Numbered from the stretch's first letter, positions 1-11,819 are shown. The stretch is 64,000 bases of DNA from Flectonema sp. DT1601 (GCA_964019425.1 OZ025784.1:1550001-1614000), one strand, 5' to 3'. A program made the numbers and translations. The notes: generated by a model from the letters alone, not told the origin.

Positions 1-1
1 C

Positions 2-529
2 AGAAGAAGTAGTCGAAGAGGATTTACAGAACAACGTCCTACTCCATTAATGCAAACAAAGACTCCTGTTGCTCCTCCGATAGTGGAACCCCCTGCAGAA
101 GCACTATCAGAAGCAATGTATTCACCTCCTGCTAGGGATACATTTAATGCTGGTTATCACAATGCTGTTGAAGGTATTCAATCAGAGATCATACAACAGG
201 TTCCTTTATCATCACACAGTCCGGGATCAACGTCAAGTCGTAGAAGGAGGTCGAGGTCTAGAAGATCGCAAGCAGTTGATGCTCCTGGATCTACAACAGC
301 TTCACCGACTAAAAGACGTTCTCGTTCAAGAAGGTCTACAAGAGAAGCGACATCTCCCCCTGTTGCTGGTTTGGCGAAGAGCATAAATGTGAACAGCCCT
401 TCAGGACTAAACTTCTCTAACTATGTCCGTTCAAACGGACCTAGCAATCCTGCAAGTGGGATGTCGCTCGGTGACGCACTTAGAGCACCTCAGTACACCC
501 CTGCAAAGATCTTACCTGGAAGGCACTAA
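2..529 (+). CDS. Arg/Ser-rich protein, 3' end only
   Basis: This reading frame is open from the window edge to a TAA at 527-529, so the true start lies upstream; the internal ATG at 50 is probably not the start. The visible 175 or so residues contain two Arg/Ser clusters (SRRRRSRSRRSQ and KRRSRSRRSTR), separated and flanked by Pro/Ser/Thr-rich sequence. The tail is less biased and includes GMSLGDALRAPQYTPAKILPG. RS-type clusters occur in splicing factors and other RNA-binding proteins, but they also occur in unrelated disordered proteins, and no RRM or other fold is visible in this part. Identity is therefore unresolved. The two RS blocks are similar to each other and look like an internal duplication. 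Confidence 0.6.
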   Translation, partial: RRSSRRGFTEQRPTPLMQTKTPVAPPIVEPPAEALSEAMYSPPARDTFNAGYHNAVEGIQSEIIQQVPLSSHSPGSTSSRRRRSRSRRSQAVDAPGSTTASPTKRRSRSRRSTREATSPPVAGLAKSINVNSPSGLNFSNYVRSNGPSNPASGMSLGDALRAPQYTPAKILPGRH

Positions 530-2356
530 GTAGGTTTATATATAATTCTTTTTCTCGTGTTCGTTCGAATCGTTTTTTTTATTTTGATTAGTTTTATTTA
601 TTTATTTTATTTTTTTACGAGAATTCTTTTGGAGGGAGAGCCTTCCAAATGAAAAAATACTAATTATTTGTGTACGAAAAACAACTCATACAACAAGTGA
701 CTAGAGCTTCCTTCCTAATCTATAAAGGGAGAGATGATCCTCTCTTGTGATCTTTTCTTTGGCATATAAGTTACGAAGGATAAAACATCCGAACAAACCT
801 GACTAGTGCCGACTGATTTCCATTTTCTTTTGTTTGTTCCATGATATTTCTTTTGACCTTTCTTTCCAAATTTCTTTTTCTTGTTCATTGCAGATAGTAG
901 TTAGTACACAAGTCCACATTAGGACTAAGAATTAAATGACCCAGTTGTGGGGTAAGAACGTGTAGATGTTTTCTTAATTTTCCTTGTACGCCTTCCCCCT
1001 CCTCTTGCAAAAAAAAAAAAAATTTAAAAAAGTAAATTAAATAACAACAACAGTAAGCAAGATCATATTATTAACTATTATTTAACAAGAAATGGCGCGA
1101 TCCCTCCCATGTACCAACAGTATCGTTTTTTGTGGCAATGCGTCGTTTAACAAAAGAAGACTAGTCACTCACAGGCTTAAGAGGGAGGAGAAAGAGAGAG
1201 AGTTTGTGTTTATCCATTTAGAGAGCAAGTATTCAAGCAGTATCCTAATTTCTTGAACTTAAAAAAAAAAAAAAAAAAAAACGCACAGTTACCCGACTGG
1301 TGCTGATTGCTTTAACTTTGTTCTTCTTATTGAATCTTTTCTTGACGTTTGAAGTGAAGGCAGATCAGTAAACAATGTTCTACTGATAAGCTGACATTTC
1401 ACTTCGATGGATCTCTTTTGGGTTTTTTGTTATAACTCTCGTCAACTTCATTTTATAAAACCCATCAGCTGACAACATTGTCACTGCGGCAATCAGTTTT
1501 TGAGATATATCTGTTGGCCACTTTCCTTTTTTTTAAGTCTCATCCAGAGCCAGTCGACAATGTAGTCACTGTGTTGCTGTTTTTTTTAATTCAAATGTAA
1601 AAATATATTAAAAAAAAGAAAAAAAAAACAACAACTTCAAGACAAACCTCCTTATTTAAATATTGGGATATGGTGATTCTATTTTTTTTTTTTTTTGTGT
1701 TGCGACAGTAGAAGTTGAGTAGCTAAAGCCACGTCTGCGATAAGTTTTATTTAGGAGATACGACCACCCCCCCCGTGTATGACCTTCTTAGTGTCTCTGC
1801 TTTAGTTGGCTGCTGAAACTGACGCAGTTGGCGTTTTTATTTTTATATTTATGTCATACGTAATCAATGTCGAAACACATCATTTTCGATATTATATTGG
1901 CGCTTAGCGTACGAAAAGTTGTTTTGTTGGTTTTTTCGGTTGATTCGTTCGCAGTTTATTTATTTATTTTTTTATTTTTACATCCATTCCGAAAGCACGC
2001 CAAGTATCTCGTTTCCCTAACCCCGTAGTTGACATCTTACAATCTTTTGATTGCTAAGGATAGCCATATGCGTACATCGATATACCTGTGAGGTCGGTTA
2101 CTGGACGACACAAGCCCATTCCCTGTAACCCCTACTTACTTGCAAAACGTCAGTCAGTGGTACTCAGCGTTTGACTGAATGTAGATTGGGTGGCAATCCA
2201 TTCTTTATCCATACTTAAACTAACTCGTAGTTTATTATGCACCGTCCGATATCAATGAACAGCAAAAACAACAACAACAACAACAACAACCAACCAACGA
2301 GAGTTCTTTTTTTCTGTGAAAGTTTCATTGTTTGTTCTCCCTGTCTTTTTCTCTTC

Positions 2357-2388
<32 letters not shown>

Positions 2389-3113
2389 GATCTTGTTCTT
2401 TTCTAAAAAAATGTTGTAACTGTTCCCCCACGCATCCATCTTGTGCGAAAGCACTAATAAAAAGAAAGGGAAGGATTAAAAAAAAAAAAATGTATAAAGG
2501 TTTTTCGTTGTCAAACGTAAACAATCGAGTGAAGGAAAACAAAACAAAACAAAAATAAAACAAAAAGAACAAAATAAAATTGTGTCTGTACCAGAAACTG
2601 TGATTACCGTTCCCTTCAACTATTCCCCGCCCTCAAATAGTCTGCGTCTTGTACTCCCTCTCGTGCAGGTTAAGTCCGGCTTGTTTAAAAAAAACGACGA
2701 AAAATGATTCGACGGGACGTATCTGTCTTCGACTGGTGTCCGTCTTCTGTCAAAAGTTTCTCCAGCAAAAATGTTGGAGCACTTGAGCGAACTGCGCTCT
2801 TCTTACACAAAACGTAGTTCTGTTTTAATAACAAAGATCGGTTCAGAAATATTAGTTAAACTGAGAAAGGTTGTTCGTCATTGCTGAATTCAGTTAATAA
2901 TAGGTTTTCATTTTTTTCTTTTTCCTTTTTGTGGACTTTCCTGTACTTTCCCAGTTTCCCCCATACTTTCTTATTTGTATTTCCTTTTTTTTTTTTTTTT
3001 TTTATCCAAGAAAAAAAAAAAAAAAAAGTATTGAGTATTTCTTTATTTTTTTTCTCTTTCAACCAATAACCCTCTCGGGGAAGTTTAATTTTATTTTTAT
3101 TTTATTAAATCAG
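530..3113. other. Intergenic spacer, AT-rich, with one long hairpin
   Basis: No protein gene is convincing in this 2.6 kb. The small open frames around 2215-2570 and 2880-3060 are made of homopolymer translations (poly-F, poly-K). The spacer contains many A and T tracts (for example A20 near 1261 and a run of about 28 T near 2361), an AAC microsatellite at about 2268-2290, and a long imperfect inverted repeat at 1351-1405 described separately. The frame of the next gene is open back to 2931, but the stretch before 3126 is low-complexity and lies upstream of the likely splice acceptor. Confidence 0.6.
1351..1405. repeat. Long imperfect inverted repeat (hairpin)
   Basis: GAAGTGAA (1351-1358) pairs with TTCACTTC (1398-1405). 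CAG (1361-1363) pairs with CTG (1391-1393), and ATCAGTA (1364-1370) pairs with TACTGAT (1381-1387), leaving a 10-nt loop at 1371-1380. That gives about 18 pairs in one 55-nt hairpin with a small internal asymmetry. It sits in the middle of a spacer about 1.7 kb upstream of the dioxygenase gene. It could be part of a non-coding RNA, an mRNA 3' element of the upstream gene, or chance; pairing at this length is unlikely to be pure chance even in AT-rich DNA. Confidence 0.5.
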
Positions 3114-3125
3114 AGGAAGCAGCAG

Positions 3126-4010
3126 ATGAGATCATGGTTGTCGGTGATTAGGGGTTCTATAGCTCAAGTTAGAAACGGTATGGGATCGACTTTCAGTAAG
3201 AGAAGCGCTCACACTGCTGCAGCAGCAGCAGCAGCAACACCGAGTAGAGAACAGGTACCTGGACTGCAGCAAGTATGGGAATCGATGTCTAGATTTAGAG
3301 ACAGCTCTCCTTCTGATGTTGATATGGATGAGATAGGTTCGTTTCTTAATAATTTGAAATTCTCAGATCTTCGGATCAACACAATCTCACCTTCTCAATT
3401 AAAAGAAATTGGTTGCATGACATTAGCAAGCACACCCTACTACAATATATGTTTCTTTTTTATACCACCTGGCAAGTCACTTACCCTACATGACCATCCT
3501 GGGATGGAAATCGCACAAAAAGTTATTTGTGGTCAAATTCGCATTGACGGATACGATTGGGTAGCCCCAAGGAATTATGAAGGAAGTGGTTGTCCGGAAG
3601 TTGTAGAAGCAGGATTAGCGTTTAATGTGTATCAGCAGATCTGTACATCAGAGAGTGAATCTGTTAGAATACGACCTCATCAAGGAGGAATATTACATGA
3701 GATTCAAGCTGTTGGTAATGAAGTAGCTGGTTTTGTGGATATTGTAACCCCGCCTTACAATCCTCCACATATCGAGTGTACGTTTTACGAAGCGTCTCCT
3801 CCGCTAACAGTCGATTCCATTGCAGACACTAGTATGCCTCCTGCTGCACTTGCTGCCCTTCCACCACATCACAGAAACAACCTGTCAGATCTTATTAGTA
3901 ATTCAGAACATTCGTTGCATGTTCTCACTCCAAGAACTGACTTCTTTGGGCCACCTATGACTAGTTTTCGACCTGTTAGACTGCCATGGATGACAAGTCC
4001 GGAACCTTAA
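3126..4010 (+). CDS. ADO: Thiol dioxygenase, ADO / plant cysteine oxidase family
   Basis: A single-exon gene of 294 residues. Family members add O2 to a free thiol (cysteamine, or the N-terminal Cys of proteins), and in plants and animals they serve as oxygen sensors for N-degron proteolysis. The cupin signature is clear: FFIPPGKSLTLHDHPGM with candidate iron ligands H122 and H124, then GGILHEI with H191 followed by GFVDIVTPPYNPPH, which matches the third His region of the family. The N-terminus (MRSWLSVIRGSIAQVR, then Ala-rich) is basic and hydrophobic and could be an organelle presequence. I chose the ATG at 3126 because it follows an acceptor-like AAATCAG at 3107-3113 by 12 nt and because the upstream extension of the frame is homopolymer translation. 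The C-terminal 70 residues after PPH are less conserved in type. Confidence 0.88.
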   Translation: MRSWLSVIRGSIAQVRNGMGSTFSKRSAHTAAAAAAATPSREQVPGLQQVWESMSRFRDSSPSDVDMDEIGSFLNNLKFSDLRINTISPSQLKEIGCMTLASTPYYNICFFFIPPGKSLTLHDHPGMEIAQKVICGQIRIDGYDWVAPRNYEGSGCPEVVEAGLAFNVYQQICTSESESVRIRPHQGGILHEIQAVGNEVAGFVDIVTPPYNPPHIECTFYEASPPLTVDSIADTSMPPAALAALPPHHRNNLSDLISNSEHSLHVLTPRTDFFGPPMTSFRPVRLPWMTSPEP

Positions 4011-4187
4011 TCTGATTTAGTCGCTGTCAGGATCAGCAATTAGATATGAGGACTTCCTCTTGGGTATCACTCACTAGTGAAAAACAGCTCCCCCTTAGTA
4101 GTCGTATACAACGTATCAATCGCCACTCTCTCGGTCATTTGTTAATTCTAAGCGAGTGGGTAGGTGCGAGTTGTATTTCGGGAATGT

Positions 4188-4222
<35 letters not shown>

Positions 4223-4864
4223 CCACCTATTAAGATGACCACCCATTATATACGTTTGTGGGTTGAGTGGTGTGGATTGCTGCAGCTGGTAATTGATTAA
4301 CATTTCCACAAGCAATAAAGTACGCAATGTCGCTGTCTATTTCTTTTGTCACACAACTTGATTTAGACGAAGCAGAGAATCGTCAGATAGCTGGCAACAT
4401 CGTATGTGTCGAAGTAGTTCTTTCTTCCTTTGTTTTAAATTTAAAGGTCTTGTGTGGCTGAGAATCAGTGATCAAGAGAATTATTCCCCAGCTGTTACAT
4501 TTAAGCCACTTGCACTGTACTATTCTCAACACGCAAATTTTCGTCTGTTAGCACTTCGTTGTTGTTTCGTTTTTTTTTATTATTTTATTTTCCCCCTTCA
4601 TTTTTTTTTTTTTTTTCCTTTTTCTTTTGTGTGTTTTTTCCCATCAGTATTCTTGCTTTTGCCAACGACCCAAAAAAAAGAGAATAATAAAAAAAAAATT
4701 ATAGGCAGTTTAGTGATGCAAGACATCAAAAAAAAAAAAAAAAACTTATATTTTTTAAGTATAAAAAGGTAAATACCGTATTTTTTTTTCCCCGTTGGGT
4801 ATTAATACTTTGGTAGCATCGCATGAACGTCGCTCTCAACTGATGAAGTGTGAGAATGAAGTTA

Positions 4865-4897
<33 letters not shown>

Positions 4898-5127
4898 GAA
4901 AAACTCTTATTTCCACCAAAATAATTTTGCGAAACTGTTTTTTGTAGAACTAACAGTTTTCCCAAAAAATAAAAATAAAAAGAAATAAGGTTTACATCAT
5001 AAAAACACAATACAATAATAATGATGTATGTTATAACTAAAATAGAAGGTGACGGGCAATATGAATTGATGTGTTGCTCAAAAAAATCTGAGATGCTATT
5101 TTATACAATATTCATTCACTTCTTCAG
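4011..5127. other. Intergenic spacer, homopolymer-rich
   Basis: I see no gene in this 1.1 kb. It holds a run of about 33 T near 4190-4222, an A run near 4869-4895 and many shorter tracts. The frames at 4046-4300 and 4404-4772 translate largely into poly-F and poly-K and have no domain. The in-frame ATG at 5021 of the next gene lies inside this spacer, upstream of the acceptor-like CTTCTTCAG at 5119-5127. Confidence 0.6.
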
Positions 5128-5140
5128 ACACAATATCGAT

Positions 5141-7051
5141 ATGGCGGGTCGTCACATGCATAGGAGAGCTTCGGCTCCAAGACCTCATGTACACCCGCAT
5201 ATCCTACACTTGAGATTCCCTGAGGAAGATCAAAATCGAATTCAGAGAGTGGCGACACCACCAACAGCATCCGCAAAGTCTCGAAGTCCAAAAGATCAAT
5301 TGCAGGCATTCTCTTCAGTGTTGGTTGATGAGTCTCGTATGACTCTTCGAGTCATCGATGTATTCCCTGCTAAAGTAGACAGAGAAGGATCATCTCTCCC
5401 ATTAGAAGACTGTGAATGGTGTCTAACTGCTAGCTGTTTACGAAGAAGTAGAAGCACTAGACTACGAAAGGTATTAATGAAAATGCTTGATGCACTTCAA
5501 GAATGGGATGACTATTGTAGAATGAGAGAACAATCTCTATCACATACACACAGTCCAACCATTACAGGAAAGCGAAGGATAACTGAGCTTGATAAGGTTA
5601 AGTTTGATGTAGAGTTGCAGAGATATCAAGTACGTCGAAATCGAAAACCAACTAAGATAAGTAAAAGTCATTTTAATAAAATGCTTCAACTCGCTGACTC
5701 ACCTCAACAACGAGAAGAGATCATTTCATGGAAGATGAGAAGTAGTTTAGAATTCGATTCTGAGAATGATGAAGGAATAAAGAAGATGCTCGACCAGTCA
5801 GAGCAACACGACTGTAGCGAAGGCGGAAGCAGCGAAGGAACCCCCCGACTACAAACACCAAAGCAAGACATATTACCAACCGTAGGAAATGGATTTGCTA
5901 CGAGTGAACGCGTTCCAATAGACAGCGAAGAAGAAGACCCGGGGCTGTCATCTGTGTCTTCCTTAGCGACAACTGTTACGAATGCCCCTACGACACCAAT
6001 TGCAAACTTCCAAAAAGCTTCTCTAAAAGTTGATCTTCGGTCTCTTCTCGGATTCGGAGCCCACGGCCGCGTCTACCTCGGCCAACTAGAAAGCTCTTCC
6101 TTTGCTCAACCAAAACAAGTAGCAGTCAAGAAGGTTGACTACACTGTAAAACATAAGAAAAAATGTTCTCTTTTAAAGTCTGAACTCGCAATTTGGAAAA
6201 GTCTAGCCCCTTGTAAGTACATTGTAAAATACTACGGCCACCTGTATAACAAAAAGGAGAGTTGTTATTCAATTGTGATGGAATATTGTAATTTCGGAAG
6301 CATTCAAGACTTATTAAATAGACTATGGTTTATGAATGAAAGTACGTCGGGTTTGTTTTTATCGACGGGACAGATGTCGAAAGAAACGTTGGAAGATGTG
6401 TACGCAACTAGCAGTTGTTGTACTTCTGAAGTGAGTTCTATGATTTCACAGACGGGGTCATTTCCTACTCAAGATTCACACATTGATAGCAACTGTTCTC
6501 ATGCTGCTGGTGGGATAAATGTTACTTCAGAAAGACCGTTGTTACCGTACTTAACATCTCGGAGGGTTGTCGCTCATCTCTGTCGGGCAGTAGAATTCTT
6601 GCATGCTCAAAACATCATTCATAGAGATATAAAGATATCAAACATCTTACTGTCACCTGATGGATACCTCAGGCTATGCGATTTCGGAGTCTCAACAAAA
6701 ATGAGATCTGAAAACAGCGTTAGAAATAGTTGTGTTGGTACTCTTGGTTATCTCGCCCCTGAAGTGATTCAGGAAATGCCTCACTCGACGGCAGCTGATA
6801 TTTGGTCATTGGGATGTACAATGCTTGAATTATTAAGTGGAAAGAAACCATATTCTGACTTGAATGCTGGAGCTGTTTTGATGAGAACTGTGAATGATCC
6901 TCATCCTGCTATCCCGGGTCATCTATCGGAGGATTCGAAGTCCTTTCTTCACAGCTGTCTCGTTAAGGACCCTTCCTTGAGATGTACTGCTTCTCAGCTA
7001 CTCTCACATCCTTTATTATATCCTGTTTTAGAACAAATCATCGTTGAGTAA
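5141..7051 (+). CDS. Ser/Thr protein kinase, STE (MAP3K/STE20-like) type
   Basis: A 636-residue protein when started at 5141; a 40-residue longer frame begins at 5021. I prefer 5141 because CTTCTTCAG ends 13 nt before it and the extra 40 residues look like translated spacer. The first 300 or so residues are basic, polar and without a recognised domain. The kinase domain occupies the C-terminal half: glycine loop GFGAHGRVYLG (encoded from 6050), VAVK lysine at 6128, HRDIKISN at 6620, DFG at 6680, then GTLGYLAPE and DIWSLGC. All catalytic residues are present. An insert of about 80 residues, Ser/Thr-rich, lies between the hinge (MEYCNFGSIQDLLNRL) and helix E. HRDIK and GTLGYLAPE point to a Ser/Thr kinase of STE type. 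Substrate and pathway are unknown. Confidence 0.9.
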   Translation: MAGRHMHRRASAPRPHVHPHILHLRFPEEDQNRIQRVATPPTASAKSRSPKDQLQAFSSVLVDESRMTLRVIDVFPAKVDREGSSLPLEDCEWCLTASCLRRSRSTRLRKVLMKMLDALQEWDDYCRMREQSLSHTHSPTITGKRRITELDKVKFDVELQRYQVRRNRKPTKISKSHFNKMLQLADSPQQREEIISWKMRSSLEFDSENDEGIKKMLDQSEQHDCSEGGSSEGTPRLQTPKQDILPTVGNGFATSERVPIDSEEEDPGLSSVSSLATTVTNAPTTPIANFQKASLKVDLRSLLGFGAHGRVYLGQLESSSFAQPKQVAVKKVDYTVKHKKKCSLLKSELAIWKSLAPCKYIVKYYGHLYNKKESCYSIVMEYCNFGSIQDLLNRLWFMNESTSGLFLSTGQMSKETLEDVYATSSCCTSEVSSMISQTGSFPTQDSHIDSNCSHAAGGINVTSERPLLPYLTSRRVVAHLCRAVEFLHAQNIIHRDIKISNILLSPDGYLRLCDFGVSTKMRSENSVRNSCVGTLGYLAPEVIQEMPHSTAADIWSLGCTMLELLSGKKPYSDLNAGAVLMRTVNDPHPAIPGHLSEDSKSFLHSCLVKDPSLRCTASQLLSHPLLYPVLEQIIVE

Positions 7052-8645
7052 GGTGATAGTTATTCTCATGTCCCTTTCCCCTGATTGTATTTATTTGACT
7101 ACACTCCCGATTACAAAGGGACACTCATGCTACCTGTAGAAGGTAAAAGGGAGGATAGTTGGAATTGAAATTGTGAAAGAAAAAAGAAAACCTCCTCCCG
7201 AGGGAGTACACCGAATGCCGTTATTCACATATTACCGAGTTGTCATTTTCGTAAATCGTAAATGTGTTCTCCACATACTAAACAATGAAGAAAAGTATTA
7301 GAAAAAAAAAAAACAACAACAAAAGAAAAAGAACAGAGCAGCTGTACTGATTTACTAGCTGTGAATTCTTCCTTTTTAAGTTTTGTTTGGTTTTGGTTTA
7401 GTTTCTGTAAGCTTCCCTTTCTGGGACACTTATCTTTTTTAAATTTTTTTTTCCTTTTTTTTCTCCCCTCCCGTTTCGTTCACGTTTTATTCTCTCAATA
7501 CCTCACACTGGCAACTTTCACATTTAATGTTTACATTTGAGTGGAGTGTTGTAATCCATAATTTTATTTTGTCGTATCTGTAAAAGTTAAGTAGGGTTGC
7601 CAGAAATTCTGAGCAAAAAGCCGAACCTGATTAACATCCAACTGTTATATAAAACTCTACCCCGTTGGTAGTGTAAACGAGTGTTTTAAAAAGGGAATGT
7701 AAAAGGGTCATTCCCTTCACCCTTAAGATTCAAAATCAACGAAACGATTTATTTATGTTTTTTTAAAAACGTTGACCTGTTTGTGAAAGAGAGTATTCAC
7801 ATCAGGGTGTTATGTTCGCCTCTGTTTTGGGTTATGGTATTTTAATTTATTTTTTGCAAAAACGCATTTGGGAAAGCAAGTTCTCTGTTTGCAAATACGC
7901 TGTGAACCTCTTCAAGCTAATGCGGGGGTCACTTATTCGTGTTTTTATTTTTATTCTTACGCACCTAGCAGGTGTATATGTTGATTTTGTTTATACTAAT
8001 GAAATCGTTTTTTATCTGTGGAGGATGACACTTTTTTTTTTTTTTTTTTTTCTCCCTCAAACAAAATAAATTTCTTATCGAAACCTTTTATTTATCTTTT
8101 GCTGTGATTCGAATGAATTTTGCTTGTTTAATTTAATTTAACTTTTCTTTTATTATTACCGCTTTGTCCCTCCTAGAGCACGACGTTGGATTGCATAACT
8201 AAACAACTAATGCAATAAAATAGTTTTATATTGTTTTAATGTATAGAAACACATAGCGCAATGGACTCCCAAGCATGGGAAGTTCTCTCCGGGGAATTGT
8301 GATCACTTTTTCTAGCTTTAATTCCCTCCTGTGTATTTTATTGTAATGATTGGTATCTCTTTATCTAACTGGAAGATGTGATCTTCTGTTTCTGTAACTT
8401 GTCTAATGGACGATAACAACTACAGCAGCTCATAACCCAAATGATGAAGAACAAAGCCGCTCAGTTCTTCTTCTATTCTACTTCCCTACCTGCGATTTAT
8501 AACACTGAAGTTAACTTTTCTATTGCAAGCGAGAGTATGTATCGGTCGGATCTTGCATATAAAATTTAAACAAAAAGTAACGTCCGCGACGACCACATGT
8601 CGAGCGGCGTTTAGAACCCAGTAATCTTAGTTCACGAGCGTTTGT

Positions 8646-8690
<45 letters not shown>

Positions 8691-10900
8691 TTTTGTAGTC
8701 CGTGTCGATGCCAGTCGAGCGGCGTGCGTCTACCGCACTGACTTGCACTCAAAAAAGCGGAAACAACAGCGATCTCGGTATCTAAGGTTACGTGAGAAAA
8801 TTGATAACTCTGTTTCGTGAGAGCTTTTCATAGCAAGGTTTGCGTATTTAAAAACCGACGATTAATTCCTTCGGTTGGACGTATCCTTTAAATCGTTTTC
8901 TCGATGCGAGTTCCTTAGTACCTGAGGAATTTTTTTTTTTTTTTTTTTTTTGGCTTAAATTCAACAAGTCACAGCCATTAGCTTGGTTTTATTTCACATC
9001 TTCATTCGTACACACATTGATGAGATAAAATAGTTTTTTTACTTGGGGAGTGGTTTATTTTACTATTCGGACTTTTATTTTCACTTGATTTGTTGTTTTT
9101 GCCTTTACATGTTAACCCCCCTTGTTTCATTTATTTTAAAGGCTTAGAGTCCTCTACGAAGACGGACGATTATTGTCGGCTGGTTAGGTTCAGCGACTTA
9201 CAAAAAAAAAAAAAGATAAAGATAAACAATAGCTTGACACTACTTTAGTTCTTCCCCGTAGTGTTGTGATAGAGTTGTTAATTACGCGAAACTTACAAAC
9301 TCAAAATCGTACCATTTTCTTTAGTTTGTTTTACTACGACATTTAAACAAAAATTATGTGAAATTCGATTCTGTTTTTTTTTTTCTGCGCTCATTGCATT
9401 GTTGCTTCGCTCTACCACAGCGGAGCGGCATTTCTTTTTGCTGCGTCTCTTCACAGTTTCGTTCCTGACAAAAAAAAAACCAGGAGTTTGTTCTCTAATG
9501 TCGTTCACTTGGCGTTTTTTTTACTTTCTTGTTTTTAAGTAAAAAGAAATTCTGATTGCGAGCAAGTGTGCTTTTTTATTTATTTTTTTATATTTTTTGA
9601 TTTGGTATTACTGTGGAGCATGCACTTTATAAAGCCTCCCCCTCAATTTTTGTTTTATCGAGTTGCAATCGCACAGTGTCTTAATGCCTTGATCATTCAT
9701 TCGATTTCTTTCCCTTTGATAGTTTTATTTTGATGAGGACAACAGGTGAATTCAATTACACACTTGTAACTAATTGATTTTTACCTCCCTCAAGTCCTCG
9801 TTTTGATGGACGCTACCTACAGAGTTAATGTCATGTATATGGCACAATAATTCTTTATACTAATTAATATTTGTGTTTCTTTTGTTATTTTTTAAAGGTG
9901 TCAGCGAGGATACCTTTCCCATGTTCGAATCGGTAGTTATTATTTGTATCTGTATAGGAAATACAAATATTTTAGCTGCATCACCACCACCCCTTTTATA
10001 GTAAAGATCTCTGAGAATGTAACGACGCACGTTACAAAAATAATCTTTTGCAATTGTTTGCAGCACGTAAATCCTTTTTTTTTTTTTTTTTTCAAATTCT
10101 TTTATGGCCCCTTAACTGTTTTGGTTTCGTGCACAAACACAAGAAGTTGTAGTTTTTTCACATTTTTTTTTTCTTTTTTAAAAAAACGAAATAATTATTT
10201 CAAATAATGGATGGCGGCTGTCTATTCGTGGCTTCTCCGATTCCAACAATGAAAACAAGATAAGAAAGAAAAAAGAAAAAAAACAAATACAAACATACAA
10301 TTCGCTTCCCACAGTCCGTTTCCCGTATAGCTCTTTTTTTTTTTTTTATTTTAAAAAAAAATTATTTTTGTATTTAGCTGTTACTTTTTATAATTCTTTT
10401 TGCGGTGGGGGTAAATCCCATACCATGCAAGGAAAAAAAACAAAACAAAACAAAACCAAACCAAACCAAACCACTAAATAGACACGAAATCCCTAGCTTC
10501 GCGTTCTAACCACTGCGAACCACTGCATCATGTTGAAAATAAAATTGATTGTGTGAGTTAGGTTGATTGTGTCGGAACTTTCTGACTGCTAATAACAGAG
10601 GGGGTTGAATTAATTATACGTCGCATCAGAACCTTCTCAGGCCTGATAAATACACCAACCAGAAAAAAAAAAAAAGCAAAACTTTCGGAGCACTAACTCC
10701 TATTATTAAAAAAAAAACAACCTAAAAAAAAAAAAAATGACACCACAAGTTAGTTTTGCAAAATCTTAAGTATGATTTGATAAATATTTTTTAAATTATA
10801 TAAAAAAAAAAAAAAAAAAAAAATTGTCTTGCGGAACCTCTCTTTTATTTTATTTCATTTTATTTGACCAGTACCCATATTCATAAGATAGAGAGAACAG
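7052..10900. other. Long intergenic spacer
   Basis: No convincing gene in 3.8 kb. It contains a 51-nt T run at 8647-8697 and many shorter T and A tracts. The T51 run is bracketed by a 12-nt direct repeat GTCGAGCGGCGT at 8599-8610 and 8714-8725, and the DNA on both sides is unusually GC-rich for a spacer here. Frames at 7812-8069 and 9944-10207 have no domain and end in homopolymer sequence. A weak tRNA A-box-like stretch near 8255 has no matching T arm. Confidence 0.55.
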
Positions 10901-10913
10901 AGAATACCAACAA

Positions 10914-11558
10914 ATGTCAAACGAAGACTATCATAAAGCACTAATGGAAGGACTCGGTGATATCGACGATGACGGGTGTAATATCGGAGAGAGAATGTGT
11001 AAGAGAGTAGCTGCACCTACTCCAACCAAACAACCAGAAAAATCAGAACAAAAACCAAACGACGACCCCCAAGAAACCACCGAATACTACAGCGGGTATG
11101 GTGACTATGCTGTCTACGGTACGTTAGAAACAATTCAAGAAGTAAAAAAAGAATCAGATATTGATCAATTAAAAAATAACTTCAAGGAGTTAATATCATC
11201 CCACTCTGGTAGAGGATCATCATCAGTAAGAGAACTACGAAGCATTCCCAATGACATAACAGACCTCTGTACTATGATGACACCATCAGAGGCAGCATAC
11301 TGCGTTAACTCTCCCGATACGAAAGCCTCTGCTGCTGGTAAGTTGGCTGCAAAAACTGCGATTTGTGAAGCATTGCAAATACCGTCAAGTCCTGAAAATA
11401 TGAAATCAATCGAAGTATTGGCATCGTCATCACAAGCTCCTTCAGCTCTCCTTGAGGGTCAAGTAAAAACTGTTGCAGACGCTGCTGGTGTGAAATCAAT
11501 TAAAATAACAATCTCACACAGTGGTGATGTAGCGGTAGCAGCAGCTTGTTTATTCTAG
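10914..11558 (+). CDS. Hypothetical protein, 214 aa
   Basis: A single-exon frame that I do not recognise. The N-terminal 100 residues are polar and probably disordered: an acidic patch (GDIDDDG), a Lys/Pro/Glu-rich segment, and a Tyr/Gly patch EYYSGYGDYAVYGTLET. The C-terminal half looks folded and helical, with Ala-rich helices around AAGKLAAKTAICEALQIP and a final strand-like KSIKITISHSGDVAVAAACLF. There is no signal peptide or membrane segment. The start is preceded by GAGAACAG ending at 10900, 13 nt upstream. Codon use resembles the neighbours and the frame is long for this AT-rich DNA, so I regard it as real. It lies 260 bp before the LRR/zinc-knuckle gene on the same strand. Confidence 0.65.
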   Translation: MSNEDYHKALMEGLGDIDDDGCNIGERMCKRVAAPTPTKQPEKSEQKPNDDPQETTEYYSGYGDYAVYGTLETIQEVKKESDIDQLKNNFKELISSHSGRGSSSVRELRSIPNDITDLCTMMTPSEAAYCVNSPDTKASAAGKLAAKTAICEALQIPSSPENMKSIEVLASSSQAPSALLEGQVKTVADAAGVKSIKITISHSGDVAVAAACLF

Positions 11559-11819
11559 GGAAGTGTTTGTACTTCTTCAACTGTCTGTATCTGTGCTAAT
11601 AATTGAGTCTGATTCTAGTACCCAATGTCCCTTTGTGAGTGCCACATAGAGAGACTACTTGCTGTTCCAGTTTGGGATATGTGTTGAGAGTGTGTTCTTT
11701 ATTTGTTATTGTTTTTGTTTTTGTTTAGATATCAAAATGTCGATCGTTGGCTTGAAGGAAATAGAAAAAACAAACAAACAAAAAAAAACGATAATAAACT
11801 CATCTCTTCAGAAATTGAT

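Noticed and set aside
2215-3069. Several short open frames on both strands
   Set aside because: They are translations of homopolymers (poly-F, poly-K, poly-N) with no conserved fold.
8240-8310. Possible tRNA gene (TAGCGCAATGG resembles an A box)
   Set aside because: No D-stem pairing, no T arm and no complementary acceptor ends could be found.
9915-9945. Possible tRNA T arm (GTTCGAATC)
   Set aside because: The flanking 5-bp stems do not pair and no A box lies at the right distance.
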